64,000 nucleotides of DNA from Halalkalibacillus sediminis. Lineage in GTDB: Bacteria; Bacillota; Bacilli; Bacillales; Alkalibacillaceae. How positions within the stretch are numbered: position 1 is the stretch's first letter; each line of letters starts with the position of its first letter. The stretch lies in the NCBI RefSeq assembly GCF_002844535.1, contig NZ_PJNH01000001.1, positions 1,084,905-1,148,904 on the forward strand. The letters are read 5' to 3'. This document shows, piece by piece, positions 38,653 through 47,928 of the stretch. Position numbers and translations under genes: made by a program. The notes beneath the pieces were generated by a model. It had not been told where the DNA came from. It did not search any database and saw only the letters and a list, made by a program, of their open reading frames with translations.

Positions 38653-39765
38653 TTATAATAATTCATTCAGATCTTTGAAATCCAATTGATGGGCATCGGC
38701 TACTGCTTGATAAGTGACATATCCATCAAGTGTATTGATTCCTTTACGCAAATGAGCATTGTCATTAACGGCTTTCTTGTAGCCTTTATTAGCAAGTTGC
38801 ATTGCATAAGGTACAGTAACATTAGTTAGTCCCAATGTAGATGTTCTTGGAACAGCACCAGGCATGTTAGCAACCGCATAATGCACAACTCCGTGCTTGT
38901 CGTATGTTGGAGCGTCGTGAGTAGTGATACGATCCACCGTTTCTACAATCCCACCTTGGTCGATTGCTACATCTACAATTACCGATCCTTCCGGCATATC
39001 TTTTACCATTTCTTCAGTTACTAATTTTGGAGCTTTAGCACCTGGAATGAGGACAGCCCCAATCAGTAAGTCTGATTTTTTCACTGCTTCGTGTATATTA
39101 AGTGGATTAGACATGACCGTGTTGATCGAAGTACCGAAAATATCATCTAGTTCGCGTAAACGTTCAGGGCTTAAATCGACAATCGTGACATCTGCTCCAA
39201 GACCCATTGCGATTTTCGCTGCGTTCGTACCAACAACTCCACCACCAATAACGGTTACATTACCGCGAGCAACACCCGGAATACCACCTAGAAGAATACC
39301 TTTTCCTCCACGTGATTTTTCTAGGAACTGCGCACCAATCTGTGAAGCCATTCTTCCAGCAACTTCACTCATCGGTGTTAATAATGGTAGCGAACCATTG
39401 TCTAGTTGAACCGTTTCATAAGCAATTCCAACTACTTTGTTATCGATCAGAGCTTTCGTCAATTCAGGCTCCGCAGCTAAATGAAGATAGGTAAATAAGA
39501 TAAGTCCTTCATAAAAGTAATCGTATTCTTCCGGAAGTGGTTCTTTTACTTTCATGACCATCTCTTGAGACCAAGTTTCTTTAGCAGTAGAGGTAATTGT
39601 CGCCCCCGCTTCTTTGTACTGCTCGTCCGTAAATCCAGAACCCAAACCAGCCTCTGTTTCAACAAATACTTCATGACCAGCACTCTTGAAAGCAACCACT
39701 CCAGCAGGTGTTAATGCCACGCGGTTTTCGTTGTTTTTAATCTCTCTAGGTATTCCGATTTTCAT
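38653..39765 (-). CDS. ald: Alanine dehydrogenase
   Basis: NAD-dependent reversible deamination of L-alanine to pyruvate and ammonia; needed in B. subtilis for alanine use and sporulation. The 370 residues have the N-terminal [20 protein letters not shown], catalytic Lys in MKVKEP and His in YLHLAAE, and the Rossmann [16 protein letters not shown] lies before ATG 39765; the longer frame from 39786 adds residues ahead of the SD. Monocistronic with its own terminator. Confidence 0.96.
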   Translation of the reverse strand: MKIGIPREIKNNENRVALTPAGVVAFKSAGHEVFVETEAGLGSGFTDEQYKEAGATITSTAKETWSQEMVMKVKEPLPEEYDYFYEGLILFTYLHLAAEPELTKALIDNKVVGIAYETVQLDNGSLPLLTPMSEVAGRMASQIGAQFLEKSRGGKGILLGGIPGVARGNVTVIGGGVVGTNAAKIAMGLGADVTIVDLSPERLRELDDIFGTSINTVMSNPLNIHEAVKKSDLLIGAVLIPGAKAPKLVTEEMVKDMPEGSVIVDVAIDQGGIVETVDRITTHDAPTYDKHGVVHYAVANMPGAVPRTSTLGLTNVTVPYAMQLANKGYKKAVNDNAHLRKGINTLDGYVTYQAVADAHQLDFKDLNELL

Positions 39766-39869
39766 GTTATAAACCTCCCATTTCAAAAAATATATATGTG
39801 TATTAATTTACCCTCAAATAAGTAATCGCTTTAACTATAACACTAGAAATCCAATTAGGGAATAGCTCT

Positions 39870-40628
39870 TTACAAATGCCTATGAATGACATCCAAACCG
39901 CCTGTAACCTCAATAACCGAACCAGTAATCATATCCGAATCATCTTTACAAAGGTATCCAACCGTCCGAGCAATATCTTCCCCTGTTCCAGGACGTCCGA
40001 TAGGAGTCTCTGTCGAATTCTTCTTTCGACTTTCCTCAATGTTAGCTTCCTTCATTTCTCCAGAAATATTACCTGGAGCAACCATGTTCGCTGTAATACG
40101 GTTTTCTGCTTCCTCTAGTGCAACTGACTTTAACAAGGATGATAATCCGACCTTCGCAGCAGCAAATGCTGATCGATAGATCCAACCAGAACTATGATTG
40201 GCCCCTTGAAAGCCAAGGAAAACCAGTCTTCCAAACTGTTGTTTTCTCATAATAGGAAGTACATTTTTTAATATATGAAAAGAGGCATCCAAATTACCTC
40301 GGATCATCTCGTTCCATTCCGAATCAGAATAATCATGAAGCTTTTTCCGCTCGAAAATATATGGGCCAGCATTGTTAACAAGACAATCAATCCGGCCGAA
40401 CTTTTGATAAGCACGACTAATGACTCGCTCTATTTGTGTCGGGTCCAGGACATCTAGTTGCTCTATGTGGATCCTGTCGGTATCATTGGGGTTCTCTTCT
40501 AATAATTGATCAGCTTTAGCCAGGTCCGAAAAATATGTAGCAGTGACACTGTATCCATGTTCTAGAAAATAGTCCGTCATTTTCTTCCCAAGACCTTTTG
40601 TGCCTGCGGTAATCACAACATGTCGCAT
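39870..40628 (-). CDS. ytkK: SDR-fold protein, YtkK-like, catalytic Tyr replaced
   Basis: A 252-residue short-chain dehydrogenase/reductase fold: nucleotide motif TAGTKGLG (7-14), LVNNAGP (structural NNAG), and a C-terminal EVTGGLD. In the active site the usual YxxxK reads FAAAK within YRSAFAAAK, so the proton-donor Tyr position is Phe; a Tyr lies four residues earlier. It may be inactive, non-redox, or use a shifted residue. The name rests on neighbourhood (ytkL, ald) and memory of B. subtilis YtkK. Confidence 0.82.
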   Translation of the reverse strand: MRHVVITAGTKGLGKKMTDYFLEHGYSVTATYFSDLAKADQLLEENPNDTDRIHIEQLDVLDPTQIERVISRAYQKFGRIDCLVNNAGPYIFERKKLHDYSDSEWNEMIRGNLDASFHILKNVLPIMRKQQFGRLVFLGFQGANHSSGWIYRSAFAAAKVGLSSLLKSVALEEAENRITANMVAPGNISGEMKEANIEESRKKNSTETPIGRPGTGEDIARTVGYLCKDDSDMITGSVIEVTGGLDVIHRHL

Positions 40629-40854
40629 ATGAATCCTCCATTTGAACTAGATTGAACTATATTTTATCACGAGTGGTTCACGAACTGAAACCAATTAACT
40701 TCACTGAAAAATTATTAGATCTCCTTATACATTTTGAAATTATGTAAGAAATTAAAACTTGAAGGATTAGCATTCGGAGGAAGCTAAATTTTTCTCATTA
40801 TTAAAAATTCTTAATGCATGATATACTAAACTTAAAATAAGGGGGTGCCAATCC

Positions 40855-41307
40855 ATGGCTTTCGAATATCATGATATTGTCATAGCTGTTGATGGTTCCA
40901 AGGCTTCCGACTTCGCTTTTCAAAAAGCAATCGATATTGCCAAAAGGAACCATGCAAAACTGATTATCTCCCACGTAGTCGACACCCGTGTATACTCAAC
41001 AATTGAAGCTTATGACCGAAGTGTTTCAGATCGTGTTCAAAACGATGCAATGGAATTATTGAAAAGCTATCAAGAACGGGCAGAAAAAGCCGGAATAGAT
41101 AATGTTGTCGTCGATTTAGAACATGGATCGCCCAAAGTCAAAATTGCAAAAGAAGTTGCACCTAAACATGGCGCAGATTTAATCATCTGTGGGGCAACTG
41201 GAATGAACACCGTCGAAAGATTCTTCATCGGAAGCGTATCAGAGCACATCACACGTTATGCAAAGGTTGATGTTCTCGTTGTCCGTCCTGAAGATATGGT
41301 CCAGTAA
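40855..41307 (+). CDS. Universal stress protein (UspA family)
   Basis: A 150-residue single Usp domain with the ATP-binding signature GATGMNTVERFFIGSVS (G-2X-G-9X-G[S]) near 118-134 and the start DIVIAVDGSKAS (Asp13 contacts adenine in ATP-type Usps). ATP binding is expected. GGGGGTG precedes the ATG. Monocistronic; TATACT upstream is a possible -10. Confidence 0.93.
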   Translation: MAFEYHDIVIAVDGSKASDFAFQKAIDIAKRNHAKLIISHVVDTRVYSTIEAYDRSVSDRVQNDAMELLKSYQERAEKAGIDNVVVDLEHGSPKVKIAKEVAPKHGADLIICGATGMNTVERFFIGSVSEHITRYAKVDVLVVRPEDMVQ

Positions 41308-41326
41308 TGCATGTAATTTAAAGTAT

Positions 41327-41421
41327 TGAGAAAAACTTGGCTTATCGCCAAGTCCTAATGGCGAAAGTCTTTGTTCTTCACACACTTTAATCCTTTAACA
41401 AAGTTAGACATTCTTAAAGTA
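41327..41421 (-). repeat. 3'-UTR repeat and terminator, copy E, after the EcsC-like gene
   Basis: Second copy of the element at 2730-2822, same orientation, high identity by eye over about 95 bp. On the minus strand it starts about 18 bases after the EcsC-like stop and ends in CTTGGC-GATAA-GCCAAG-TTTTTCTC (41329-41352). It lies between two convergent genes and so may also limit transcription from the Usp gene. Confidence 0.75.
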
Positions 41422-41439
41422 TAAAACGAATGGATGGAG

Positions 41440-42270
41440 TTATTTACTCCATCCATTTTTCTCATGAATCAACCGGTATTGGTAAAATTTCTTTGCAAAA
41501 TCACTCACTTGTTTCGCTAATTTATAATTAGAGACAGCCCCTATCCCAACACTGACAATCGGTATGCCTTGCAACATTTTTTTCTTGAACATCACAATCG
41601 CTAGCGTCTTGAAAAGGTTTTGAAGAGGTGGTTCTAACCAACTCTCGTCAGTAATCCATTCCTGTTCATCCATGATTCCTTCCAGCTCTTCCATACTACC
41701 CTTCAACTCTTCCCAAGCAAGGTACTGCATTCGCTTTGGCATCGCTCCCGCATGAAATACTTTCAATGCAAGTATCATTTCAAGAGGGTTGTGCATGTTG
41801 TAACCAAAACATGTGCCAATCAATTGAACACTCCGAAGGTTAAGAGCAATCATCATAGGAAAATCGAGTCCAAGAAGCAGCCAACCGCCCGTACCAGTGA
41901 TTCCTCCTTGGGAAAAAGCATATAACCGATTGCGTGCAACTTGCTGATCAGCCATATAAGTCAGCTTCTCAATCGAAATCGACCGCAAATCCTCCACTCT
42001 TTCAATAGATTCGTCATACGTCCGACCGACTTGCAAAATACGGTTCGTGGCATCCACTTGAGCGTTTGTGCTTTGCAAAAATGTGTACGTATACAATATC
42101 CATTGGTCCATCACTTCAAAAAAACGATGCTGGGTGTTGTCTGGCAATTTAGCGAATTGATCTTTTACCCATATCTCATAGACTTTCTCAAAATCATTGG
42201 ATACATAATCAGATAATTCTAGTTCCCAGGTGGAAACTTCCCTCAAAATTCGTTCCTCTCCCAATTCCAT
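41440..42270 (-). CDS. EcsC family protein
   Basis: A 276-residue EcsC-domain protein. A glycine-rich, moderately hydrophobic stretch (SQGGITGTGGWLLLGLDFPMMIALNLRSVQ, split here as SQGGITGTGG and LDFPMMIALNLR) is the family core; a second hydrophobic part lies near the C-terminus (IPIVSVGIGAVSNYKLA). EcsC is the third gene of the ecs ABC locus in B. subtilis, but here no ABC genes adjoin, so this is a stand-alone paralogue of unknown role. AAAGGAG precedes the ATG. It lies 41 bases after ytxK. Confidence 0.85.
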   Translation of the reverse strand: MELGEERILREVSTWELELSDYVSNDFEKVYEIWVKDQFAKLPDNTQHRFFEVMDQWILYTYTFLQSTNAQVDATNRILQVGRTYDESIERVEDLRSISIEKLTYMADQQVARNRLYAFSQGGITGTGGWLLLGLDFPMMIALNLRSVQLIGTCFGYNMHNPLEMILALKVFHAGAMPKRMQYLAWEELKGSMEELEGIMDEQEWITDESWLEPPLQNLFKTLAIVMFKKKMLQGIPIVSVGIGAVSNYKLAKQVSDFAKKFYQYRLIHEKNGWSK

Positions 42271-42311
42271 CGTCTCCTTTTTAAAAGTTCAGTAAGATCA
42301 GATCTTTTTAT

Positions 42312-43292
42312 CTAACGATCGTTTTTAAACCATTCGTTAATCTGTTCCAACATTCCATTCATCGCATGAGCATCTTTGAATGAAGGTAGTTCAGCAAGCA
42401 TCACTTTTTTAGGGTCTTTCGTTTCAGTACCTTTTTTCTGCAAGATAAATATACTTTTTTGATGCTGTTTATTTTTGAACATGGATTCAGGAAGTTCTAA
42501 CAGACCCACGATATGAGCATTTTCTTTTAAGAAAGACTGGAGTTGTTCTTTTTGCTCACTTTCAAACAAAAAGCTAGGTACAGTCAGAAATAAGTAACCC
42601 GCTTCTTTTGTATACTTCAGACTTTGTTCGATAAATAGATGATGGGCAAATGAATGATCTTCCTCTGCTTTCAAATCATATCCACTCGCTGTTTCATCAT
42701 CCGGATAATATCCGACTGGTAAATCGGAAATCACGACATCGACTGGCTCTAGTAAAATCGGTTTTAAACTATCCTGGTGGAAATACTCCACGTGACGCTC
42801 TTGAAGGTTTGTGTTGTTAAATGCAAGTCTCATTAATGTCGCGTCTACTTCACTACCAAAAGCGGCAATTTCAGTGCCTTTTTGCTGATTAAGGACGGCA
42901 AGGAGTAAGTTTGACGTACCGCACGCAGGATCGAACATCCGATATGACTTTTCCCCTTGCATGAATTTCTGCACTAAGTACCCCATGAACATTCCAACCG
43001 TATCAGGTGTAATGTAATGGTGTTGTTGGGTAGCGCCTTTCATCCCTTTAAGAATGGCTAATTGCATAGCTTTACGGCGAACTTCCATTTCAAAATCTTT
43101 CAGATGAACTTTACCGAGTTGATCCTTCAAACTTTTATCATATGATGGTTCCAAGTCATCAGGCATTTCACGATCAAACAAAAGTTGACTAGCCGCTATT
43201 ACAGCTTCTAAATAAGGAACGTTTTCTTCTTGTTCTATTATTGTTGCTGTCTGGTCTATCCACTGAAAGAGTTGTTCGATTTGTTCTTCCAT
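42312..43292 (-). CDS. ytxK: Class I SAM-dependent methyltransferase-like protein YtxK
   Basis: A 326-residue protein with the fold of N6-adenine DNA methyltransferases: motif I FDPACGTSNLLLAVL (around 119) and a motif IV position that reads SDLPVGYYP instead of the catalytic (D/N)PP(Y/F). This change is, as I recall, shared by YtxK proteins, so activity on adenine is doubtful. Role unknown. GGAGGGA precedes the ATG. Probable operon ytfI-ytfJ-ytxK. Confidence 0.9.
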   Translation of the reverse strand: MEEQIEQLFQWIDQTATIIEQEENVPYLEAVIAASQLLFDREMPDDLEPSYDKSLKDQLGKVHLKDFEMEVRRKAMQLAILKGMKGATQQHHYITPDTVGMFMGYLVQKFMQGEKSYRMFDPACGTSNLLLAVLNQQKGTEIAAFGSEVDATLMRLAFNNTNLQERHVEYFHQDSLKPILLEPVDVVISDLPVGYYPDDETASGYDLKAEEDHSFAHHLFIEQSLKYTKEAGYLFLTVPSFLFESEQKEQLQSFLKENAHIVGLLELPESMFKNKQHQKSIFILQKKGTETKDPKKVMLAELPSFKDAHAMNGMLEQINEWFKNDR

Positions 43293-43375
43293 TTTCGTCC
43301 CTCCACATTGCTACTTATAAATGAATCACTGTATATATTTTAGCAAAGTTCGAAATTGGAAGATAGAGCTAACCC

Positions 43376-43804
43376 TTACTCAGGTGTATTCGGCATATCC
43401 TTTTTTCGATTATTATTTTGAGACATCAGATGTTGAATTTTTTCAACTGCCTGAGGTGCAAGGTCGATCAGCTTCTCGACCAAATGAGTGTTTTCATCTA
43501 GGTGGACCATTTTCACATCATGTGCCTGCACAATTAGAAATGCGACTGGTGTAATGGATACACCACCACCTGTTCCCCCTCCAAAAGGTAAAGAAGAATC
43601 TGATTGTTGATTCTGATCATTGCTTCCTCCTTTAAATTGACTTCCACCTGCTGCATAACCGAATCCCACTCTGGACACCGGAAGTATTACTGTAGATTTG
43701 TCTGGTGTCTCAATAGGGTCTCCTATAATCGTATTGACATCAATCATGTCCTTCAAATTTTCCATTGCTGTTGCCATCATATCCTGTATTGGATGTTCGT
43801 TCAT
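43376..43804 (-). CDS. ytfJ: GerW-family spore protein YtfJ
   Basis: A 142-residue YtfJ/GerW protein found in spore formers and needed in some Bacillus for germinant response. The central motif VGFGYAAGG and the glycine-rich FGGGTGGGVSITPVAFLIV are family features; the tail is polar. The start overlaps the ytfI stop (ATGA), indicating coupling. Confidence 0.93.
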   Translation of the reverse strand: MNEHPIQDMMATAMENLKDMIDVNTIIGDPIETPDKSTVILPVSRVGFGYAAGGSQFKGGSNDQNQQSDSSLPFGGGTGGGVSITPVAFLIVQAHDVKMVHLDENTHLVEKLIDLAPQAVEKIQHLMSQNNNRKKDMPNTPE

Positions 43805-44445
43805 TCAAATCCCACCTTTTTCACTTTTTGATATTGCTTCATGATTTTAAATGCACTACGCATAATGTCACCGATTTTAAAAGATAATATGCAGTTGAAA
43901 TCTATTTCAAAGTATTCTCTTGAATAAACGGCATGATTTTGAAACAAGGGGGTCGAAGCTTTTTTAATATTAGAAGCTAATATTTGATATATCACAGCTT
44001 GAATAGAATAAATTTGACCGATGAGTATAGCTGTATGGTCCGCCCTTCCTAAACCTATTGAGGAGGAACATTCGAGATTCCTGATTTCGAAAGTAGATAA
44101 TATCCTTTTTACTTGTGGAAAAAAATCAGTTGTTGTACGAATTAACTTATTAACGTCTTCCAATTGATTTTTCATATCCTGCAGCGTAAACTTTTTTCGC
44201 TTTTCTCTACCTTCTACTGCAAGGGGATCATCTTTTTCTAGCACTTCAAGAGCACCCTCTTCTAAGTTAAGTTCGATTAGAGGAATAATTCGCTTGAATA
44301 TCCGCATACCAAACCAACTTACAGTAAATATTAAGTCTTTTTGTTCTTCTGCGTATGTAAAATATATGTCCACAGTTAGCTTTGAGAGCCAGATCACAGA
44401 AATTATTAAGCATATGATGATTAAGATTGAAATAACCCATACCAT
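43801..44445 (-). CDS. ytfI: DUF2953 membrane-anchored protein YtfI
   Basis: A 214-residue protein with one N-terminal membrane segment (about 3-25) and a soluble part typical of DUF2953 (CSSSIGLGRADHTAILIGQIYSIQAVIY core, split here as SIGLGRADHTAI). Found beside ytfJ in spore formers; function unknown, probably sporulation. ATG 44445 has ACGAGGTGA upstream; the GTG at 44454 lies within that SD. Confidence 0.88.
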   Translation of the reverse strand: MVWVISILIIICLIISVIWLSKLTVDIYFTYAEEQKDLIFTVSWFGMRIFKRIIPLIELNLEEGALEVLEKDDPLAVEGREKRKKFTLQDMKNQLEDVNKLIRTTTDFFPQVKRILSTFEIRNLECSSSIGLGRADHTAILIGQIYSIQAVIYQILASNIKKASTPLFQNHAVYSREYFEIDFNCILSFKIGDIMRSAFKIMKQYQKVKKVGFE

Positions 44446-44560
44446 TACTTTCACCTCGTTAATAGCATGAGAAGATACTGGAAAAATTATGTATAAGTAT
44501 TGTTGACTTTTACATATTGGTTAATGGGGAAGTCCACAATCGATGCGTTTTTACATAAAA

Positions 44561-44666
44561 CAAAGAAAAACACTGAGAATCCTGGCCGACTATATTCGGT
44601 TACGTCCTGTGACCAATATCGACACTAGAACATCCAGGTCGTCGGATAGCGAAGTGTTTTTCTTTG
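44561..44666 (+). repeat. Dispersed structured repeat, copy B, with 14-bp inverted ends
   Basis: A 106-bp element bounded by a perfect inverted repeat: CAAAGAAAAACACT (44561-44574) and AGTGTTTTTCTTTG (44653-44666). Its core matches copies A and C in the opposite orientation: GGTTAC (44598-44603) with GTGACC (44609-44614), flanked by GCCGAC (44585-44590) and ATCGAC (44618-44623). The rest of the 44446-44757 gap holds a terminator and no gene I can see. Confidence 0.75.
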
Positions 44667-44691
44667 CGTAGTCTTAGAACACTATAAACAC

Positions 44692-44723
44692 AAAAATCCG
44701 AACAAATTGTTGTTCGGATTTTT
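44692..44723 (-). terminator. Terminator after the amidohydrolase gene
   Basis: Perfect AAAAATCCGAACAA-ATTG-TTGTTCGGATTTTT hairpin with T runs on both strands, about 35 bases after the stop codon at 44758. Confidence 0.9.
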
Positions 44724-44757
44724 GTGTGCTAAATTTCTTTATTCTAGCCTCTTATTA

Positions 44758-46344
44758 CTATTTACTATATACGATTTCTTCACCGACTATTGTCCGGGTT
44801 ACTTTAATTTTATGAAGATCAAGAGAATCTACTTCGAAGGGATCCTGGTCTAAAATAACAAAATCAGCGAAGTGTCCCTCACGGATTCGCCCTTGTTCAT
44901 CACTTTTGCGTATGACTTCTGCTGGTTTAACCGTATATAATTCAATTGCTTCAAATACGGACAAACACTGTTCCAGACCATAGGGTTTACCATCGAACGA
45001 CGAGCGACGATTAACAGCTGCATCAATTCCTTCCAATGGATTGATATGTTCGATGGGGGCATCAGATCCACCTGCACAAATAATCCCTGCCTCAATATAC
45101 GTTTTCCACGGATATGACGTTCGAATCAAATCTTCTCCTACACGATCGATTACCCACGGGAAATCTGAAGCGACGAAGGTAGGTTGCACATCTATGATCA
45201 CCTGTAACTTTTTCATTCGTTCGATTAATTCTGGTCTCATAATTTGCGCATGGATGATACGGTCGTTTTGCCCTGATGGCACCGGATGTCTTTCAATCAT
45301 ATCAACGATTTTTTCAACGGCTTCATCTCCGATTGCATGGACAGCTACTGCCATTCCCATACTACGCGCTTTTATCACTAGTTGTTCAAGCACTTCATCG
45401 GAGTGGATCGCGACACCTCTTGTTTCAGGATCATCTTTATAAGGTCGGGATAATAATGCGGTTCTTCCACCAAGTGCCCCGTCCACAAAAATTTTCATTG
45501 CTCCAAACTCAAGCCAGTCATCTTTTACAGTCGCTTCATATCCTTCTTTGTAAAATTCATCCACAGCATCATGGTGAACCAAAAGGTGAGCACGAAAATT
45601 CTTTTGCCGCGTTATCACTTGTTTAAAAGCATCAAATGTATGTTTAAAACCTCCATAATAACTGAGGTCTTCACTATGTCCACCGACGATTCCGTATTTC
45701 AATAAATCATCGATTGATGTTTCGATCGCCCGTTCTAAATAATTCTGGCTGACAGAGGGCATGGCTTCTTTTATCAACTCTTGAGCTTGGTCAAAAAATG
45801 AACCATCCAGTTCTCCCGTTTGATCACGTCCAATTACTCCCCCAGGGATATCTTCGCTTTTGTCATCCACACCAGCGATTTCCATTGCTTTTGTATTTAC
45901 AACTAAAGCATGTCTGCATACCCTTGAGAGCATGACAGGGTGATTAGGACTTCGCTCATCCAGTTCTTTCCGATGTATCACAACGGGGTCATCCCAGTAA
46001 TTTTCGTTGAACCCTTCTCCTATCAACCATTCTCCATCGGTTAAACCTGAAGCGGCCTTTTCAACAGCAGTCAGTACCTCTTCACGAGTTTCTATATTTC
46101 CTAAATCTAACCGAATAAGCCGTTCACCATGTCCGATAATGTGCATATGACTATCTATAAATCCTGGAAGCATCACACCATCAACTTCAATTTCCTCTGT
46201 AATTCTATCTTGATATGTAGATTTTAAGTCCTGCAATGTTCCAGTAGAAACGATTTTGCCATTTTCAGTGAATACCGCTTCAACAGAATGACCTTCTTCA
46301 GCCATCGTATATATTTTATTACCATGGAATAATTTCCCCACCAT
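44758..46344 (-). CDS. Amidohydrolase family 3 protein (YtcJ-like)
   Basis: A 528-residue metal-dependent hydrolase of the amidohydrolase_3 group, resembling B. subtilis YtcJ. Visible metal motifs: GFIDSHMHIIGHG (HxH, about 61-73), AVHAIGDEAV (His), RIIHAQIM (His) and SDAPIEHINP (Asp). Substrate unknown; N-formyl or amide compounds are typical. GGAGG precedes the ATG. Monocistronic. Confidence 0.9.
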   Translation of the reverse strand: MVGKLFHGNKIYTMAEEGHSVEAVFTENGKIVSTGTLQDLKSTYQDRITEEIEVDGVMLPGFIDSHMHIIGHGERLIRLDLGNIETREEVLTAVEKAASGLTDGEWLIGEGFNENYWDDPVVIHRKELDERSPNHPVMLSRVCRHALVVNTKAMEIAGVDDKSEDIPGGVIGRDQTGELDGSFFDQAQELIKEAMPSVSQNYLERAIETSIDDLLKYGIVGGHSEDLSYYGGFKHTFDAFKQVITRQKNFRAHLLVHHDAVDEFYKEGYEATVKDDWLEFGAMKIFVDGALGGRTALLSRPYKDDPETRGVAIHSDEVLEQLVIKARSMGMAVAVHAIGDEAVEKIVDMIERHPVPSGQNDRIIHAQIMRPELIERMKKLQVIIDVQPTFVASDFPWVIDRVGEDLIRTSYPWKTYIEAGIICAGGSDAPIEHINPLEGIDAAVNRRSSFDGKPYGLEQCLSVFEAIELYTVKPAEVIRKSDEQGRIREGHFADFVILDQDPFEVDSLDLHKIKVTRTIVGEEIVYSK

Positions 46345-46386
46345 TCACGCCTCCGAACTATTTACTTTTAATCCTTTTTTGACACC

Positions 46387-46417
46387 AAAAAGGACAACGC
46401 TTATTAACGTTGTCCTT
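46387..46417 (-). terminator. Terminator after sspA
   Basis: AAGGACAACG, eight-base loop, CGTTGTCCTTTTT on the minus strand, 12 bases after the sspA stop. Confidence 0.9.
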
Positions 46418-46428
46418 ATTGTATAACG

Positions 46429-46635
46429 TTATTGTTGTTGATTGCCATTAAATTGCTGTTCTGCCTGTTGAACTAGACGTTTTGTGATTTCTCCGCCAAC
46501 AGAACCGTTCGAACGAGATGTTGAATCAGGACCTAGCTGAACCCCAAACTCCTGAGCAATTTCATACTTCATCTGATCAAGCGCGGCTGCAACGCCAGGC
46601 ACTACTAATTGATTTGATGAGTTTTGGTTTGCCAT
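46429..46635 (-). CDS. sspA: Alpha/beta-type small acid-soluble spore protein
   Basis: DNA-binding protein that saturates and protects forespore DNA and supplies amino acids at germination. The 68 residues hold the two family signatures, [17 protein letters not shown] (with the GPR protease cleavage site after the Glu of YEIA) and [15 protein letters not shown], plus a Gln/Asn-rich tail. GAGGAGGTGA lies close to ATG 46635; the longer frame (from 46686) is not a real start. SigmaG control is expected, but no convincing promoter was found. The alpha/beta subtype cannot be told; the symbol is by position. Confidence 0.93.
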   Translation of the reverse strand: MANQNSSNQLVVPGVAAALDQMKYEIAQEFGVQLGPDSTSRSNGSVGGEITKRLVQQAEQQFNGNQQQ

Positions 46636-46720
46636 GTCTATCACCTCCTCGATACTATTGTTAGATATCGAGAAGAAATCATTCAAAGTAAAACATGGAA
46701 ATTATGAAGAATTACAAAAT

Positions 46721-47923
46721 CTAAAATAAATCTTCGTAAAGTTCTTCTTTCGATTTCTTTGAAGAATCATAAGTTACTGTCTCCAGTTCACTTAAAGCTT
46801 TTTCTATTTCCTTAGAGAAATCCATGCTTGATTCTATCGCATTAATTTTCTCACGCTTAGGTTTCGTTTTCGGTGCTTTTGGAACAAAGATTGTACAGCA
46901 ATCTTCATAAGGACGAATTGAAATATCATACGTATCAATCGATTTCGAAATATCAATAATTTCTAGCTTGTCCATCGCCACTAAAGGACGGATGATTGGA
47001 TAGTTCGTCACCTCATTGATCGTATGCATGCTTTCCATCGTTTGACTTGCTACTTGGCCTAAGCTTTCACCAGTTGTTATTGATAAAATGTCTCTTTCCG
47101 CAGCGACCCGCTCACTAATACGGAACATTAAACGCCTCATAATGGTCATACCATAATAGTCGGGTGCTTCTTTAAAAATTTTCTGTTGAATTTCAGTGAA
47201 AGGAATAAAATGCACCTTCATTTTTCCACTAAAGTTCGTTAACTTTTGAGCTAAGTCTTCAACTTTTTGTTTTGCACGCTCACTTGTAAAAGGCGGAGAG
47301 TGAAAATGGATTGCCTCCAACTCTACCCCGCGCTTCATAGCTAGATAACCAGCGACTGGACTATCAATTCCACCAGACATCAATAACAATGATTTGCCGG
47401 TTGTTCCTACTGGCAATCCACCTTTTCCAAGTATCTTCTTCGCGGTAATATAAGTGGCTTCATGTCTGATTTCAACTCGAATTTCTACATCAGGATTATG
47501 AACATCCACTTTCCACGTATCCGTGTTGCTAAGTAGGTGTCCACCTAGTACTTGGTTCATTTCTTGAGAGTTCTTCGGAAATTCTTTATAAGATCTTTTA
47601 CAAGTTACCTTAAATGTCTCGCCTGCTTCTTGTTTCAATGCCTCTAAAGCAGAATTTTTTATAGACTCTTCATCATTCTCAACTTTCATTGCCAAACTGA
47701 ATGACTGTATGCCAAAGACATCTTTACATTGATCAAGAACTGCTTCATAATCTTCCCCGTTCAATAAAATATACATATGATCCCGACTTGTACGTACCTT
47801 TGTTGCAGGAAAATCGACTAATTTGCGTTGAACTTGCTCCTTCAACTTTTGCACGAACATTTTTTGGTTTTTTCCTTTTAATGATAGCTCTCCATATCTG
47901 ACTAGAATATGATCATAATTCAT
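46721..47923 (-). CDS. thiI: tRNA 4-thiouridine synthase ThiI
   Basis: Adenylates and thiolates U8 of tRNA and takes part in thiamine thiazole synthesis. The 400 residues comprise the NFLD and THUMP domains (about 1-170) and a PP-loop domain with SGGIDSPVAGY (about 184-194). There is no C-terminal rhodanese domain, as in other bacilli, where a dedicated cysteine desulfurase supplies sulfur. That gene is directly upstream (five bases between), a sulfur-transfer pair. Confidence 0.96.
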   Translation of the reverse strand: MNYDHILVRYGELSLKGKNQKMFVQKLKEQVQRKLVDFPATKVRTSRDHMYILLNGEDYEAVLDQCKDVFGIQSFSLAMKVENDEESIKNSALEALKQEAGETFKVTCKRSYKEFPKNSQEMNQVLGGHLLSNTDTWKVDVHNPDVEIRVEIRHEATYITAKKILGKGGLPVGTTGKSLLLMSGGIDSPVAGYLAMKRGVELEAIHFHSPPFTSERAKQKVEDLAQKLTNFSGKMKVHFIPFTEIQQKIFKEAPDYYGMTIMRRLMFRISERVAAERDILSITTGESLGQVASQTMESMHTINEVTNYPIIRPLVAMDKLEIIDISKSIDTYDISIRPYEDCCTIFVPKAPKTKPKREKINAIESSMDFSKEIEKALSELETVTYDSSKKSKEELYEDLF

Positions 47924-47928
47924 GTAGA

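Noticed and set aside
38924..39409. 161-codon plus-strand ORF opposite ald
   Set aside because: Shadow of a highly conserved gene; no SD, repetitive Thr/Ser/Pro composition.
46660..46690. SigmaG-like promoter for sspA (TGAATGA and CAATAGTA)
   Set aside because: The -10-like sequence nearly touches the SD, leaving no room for a transcript start ahead of it.
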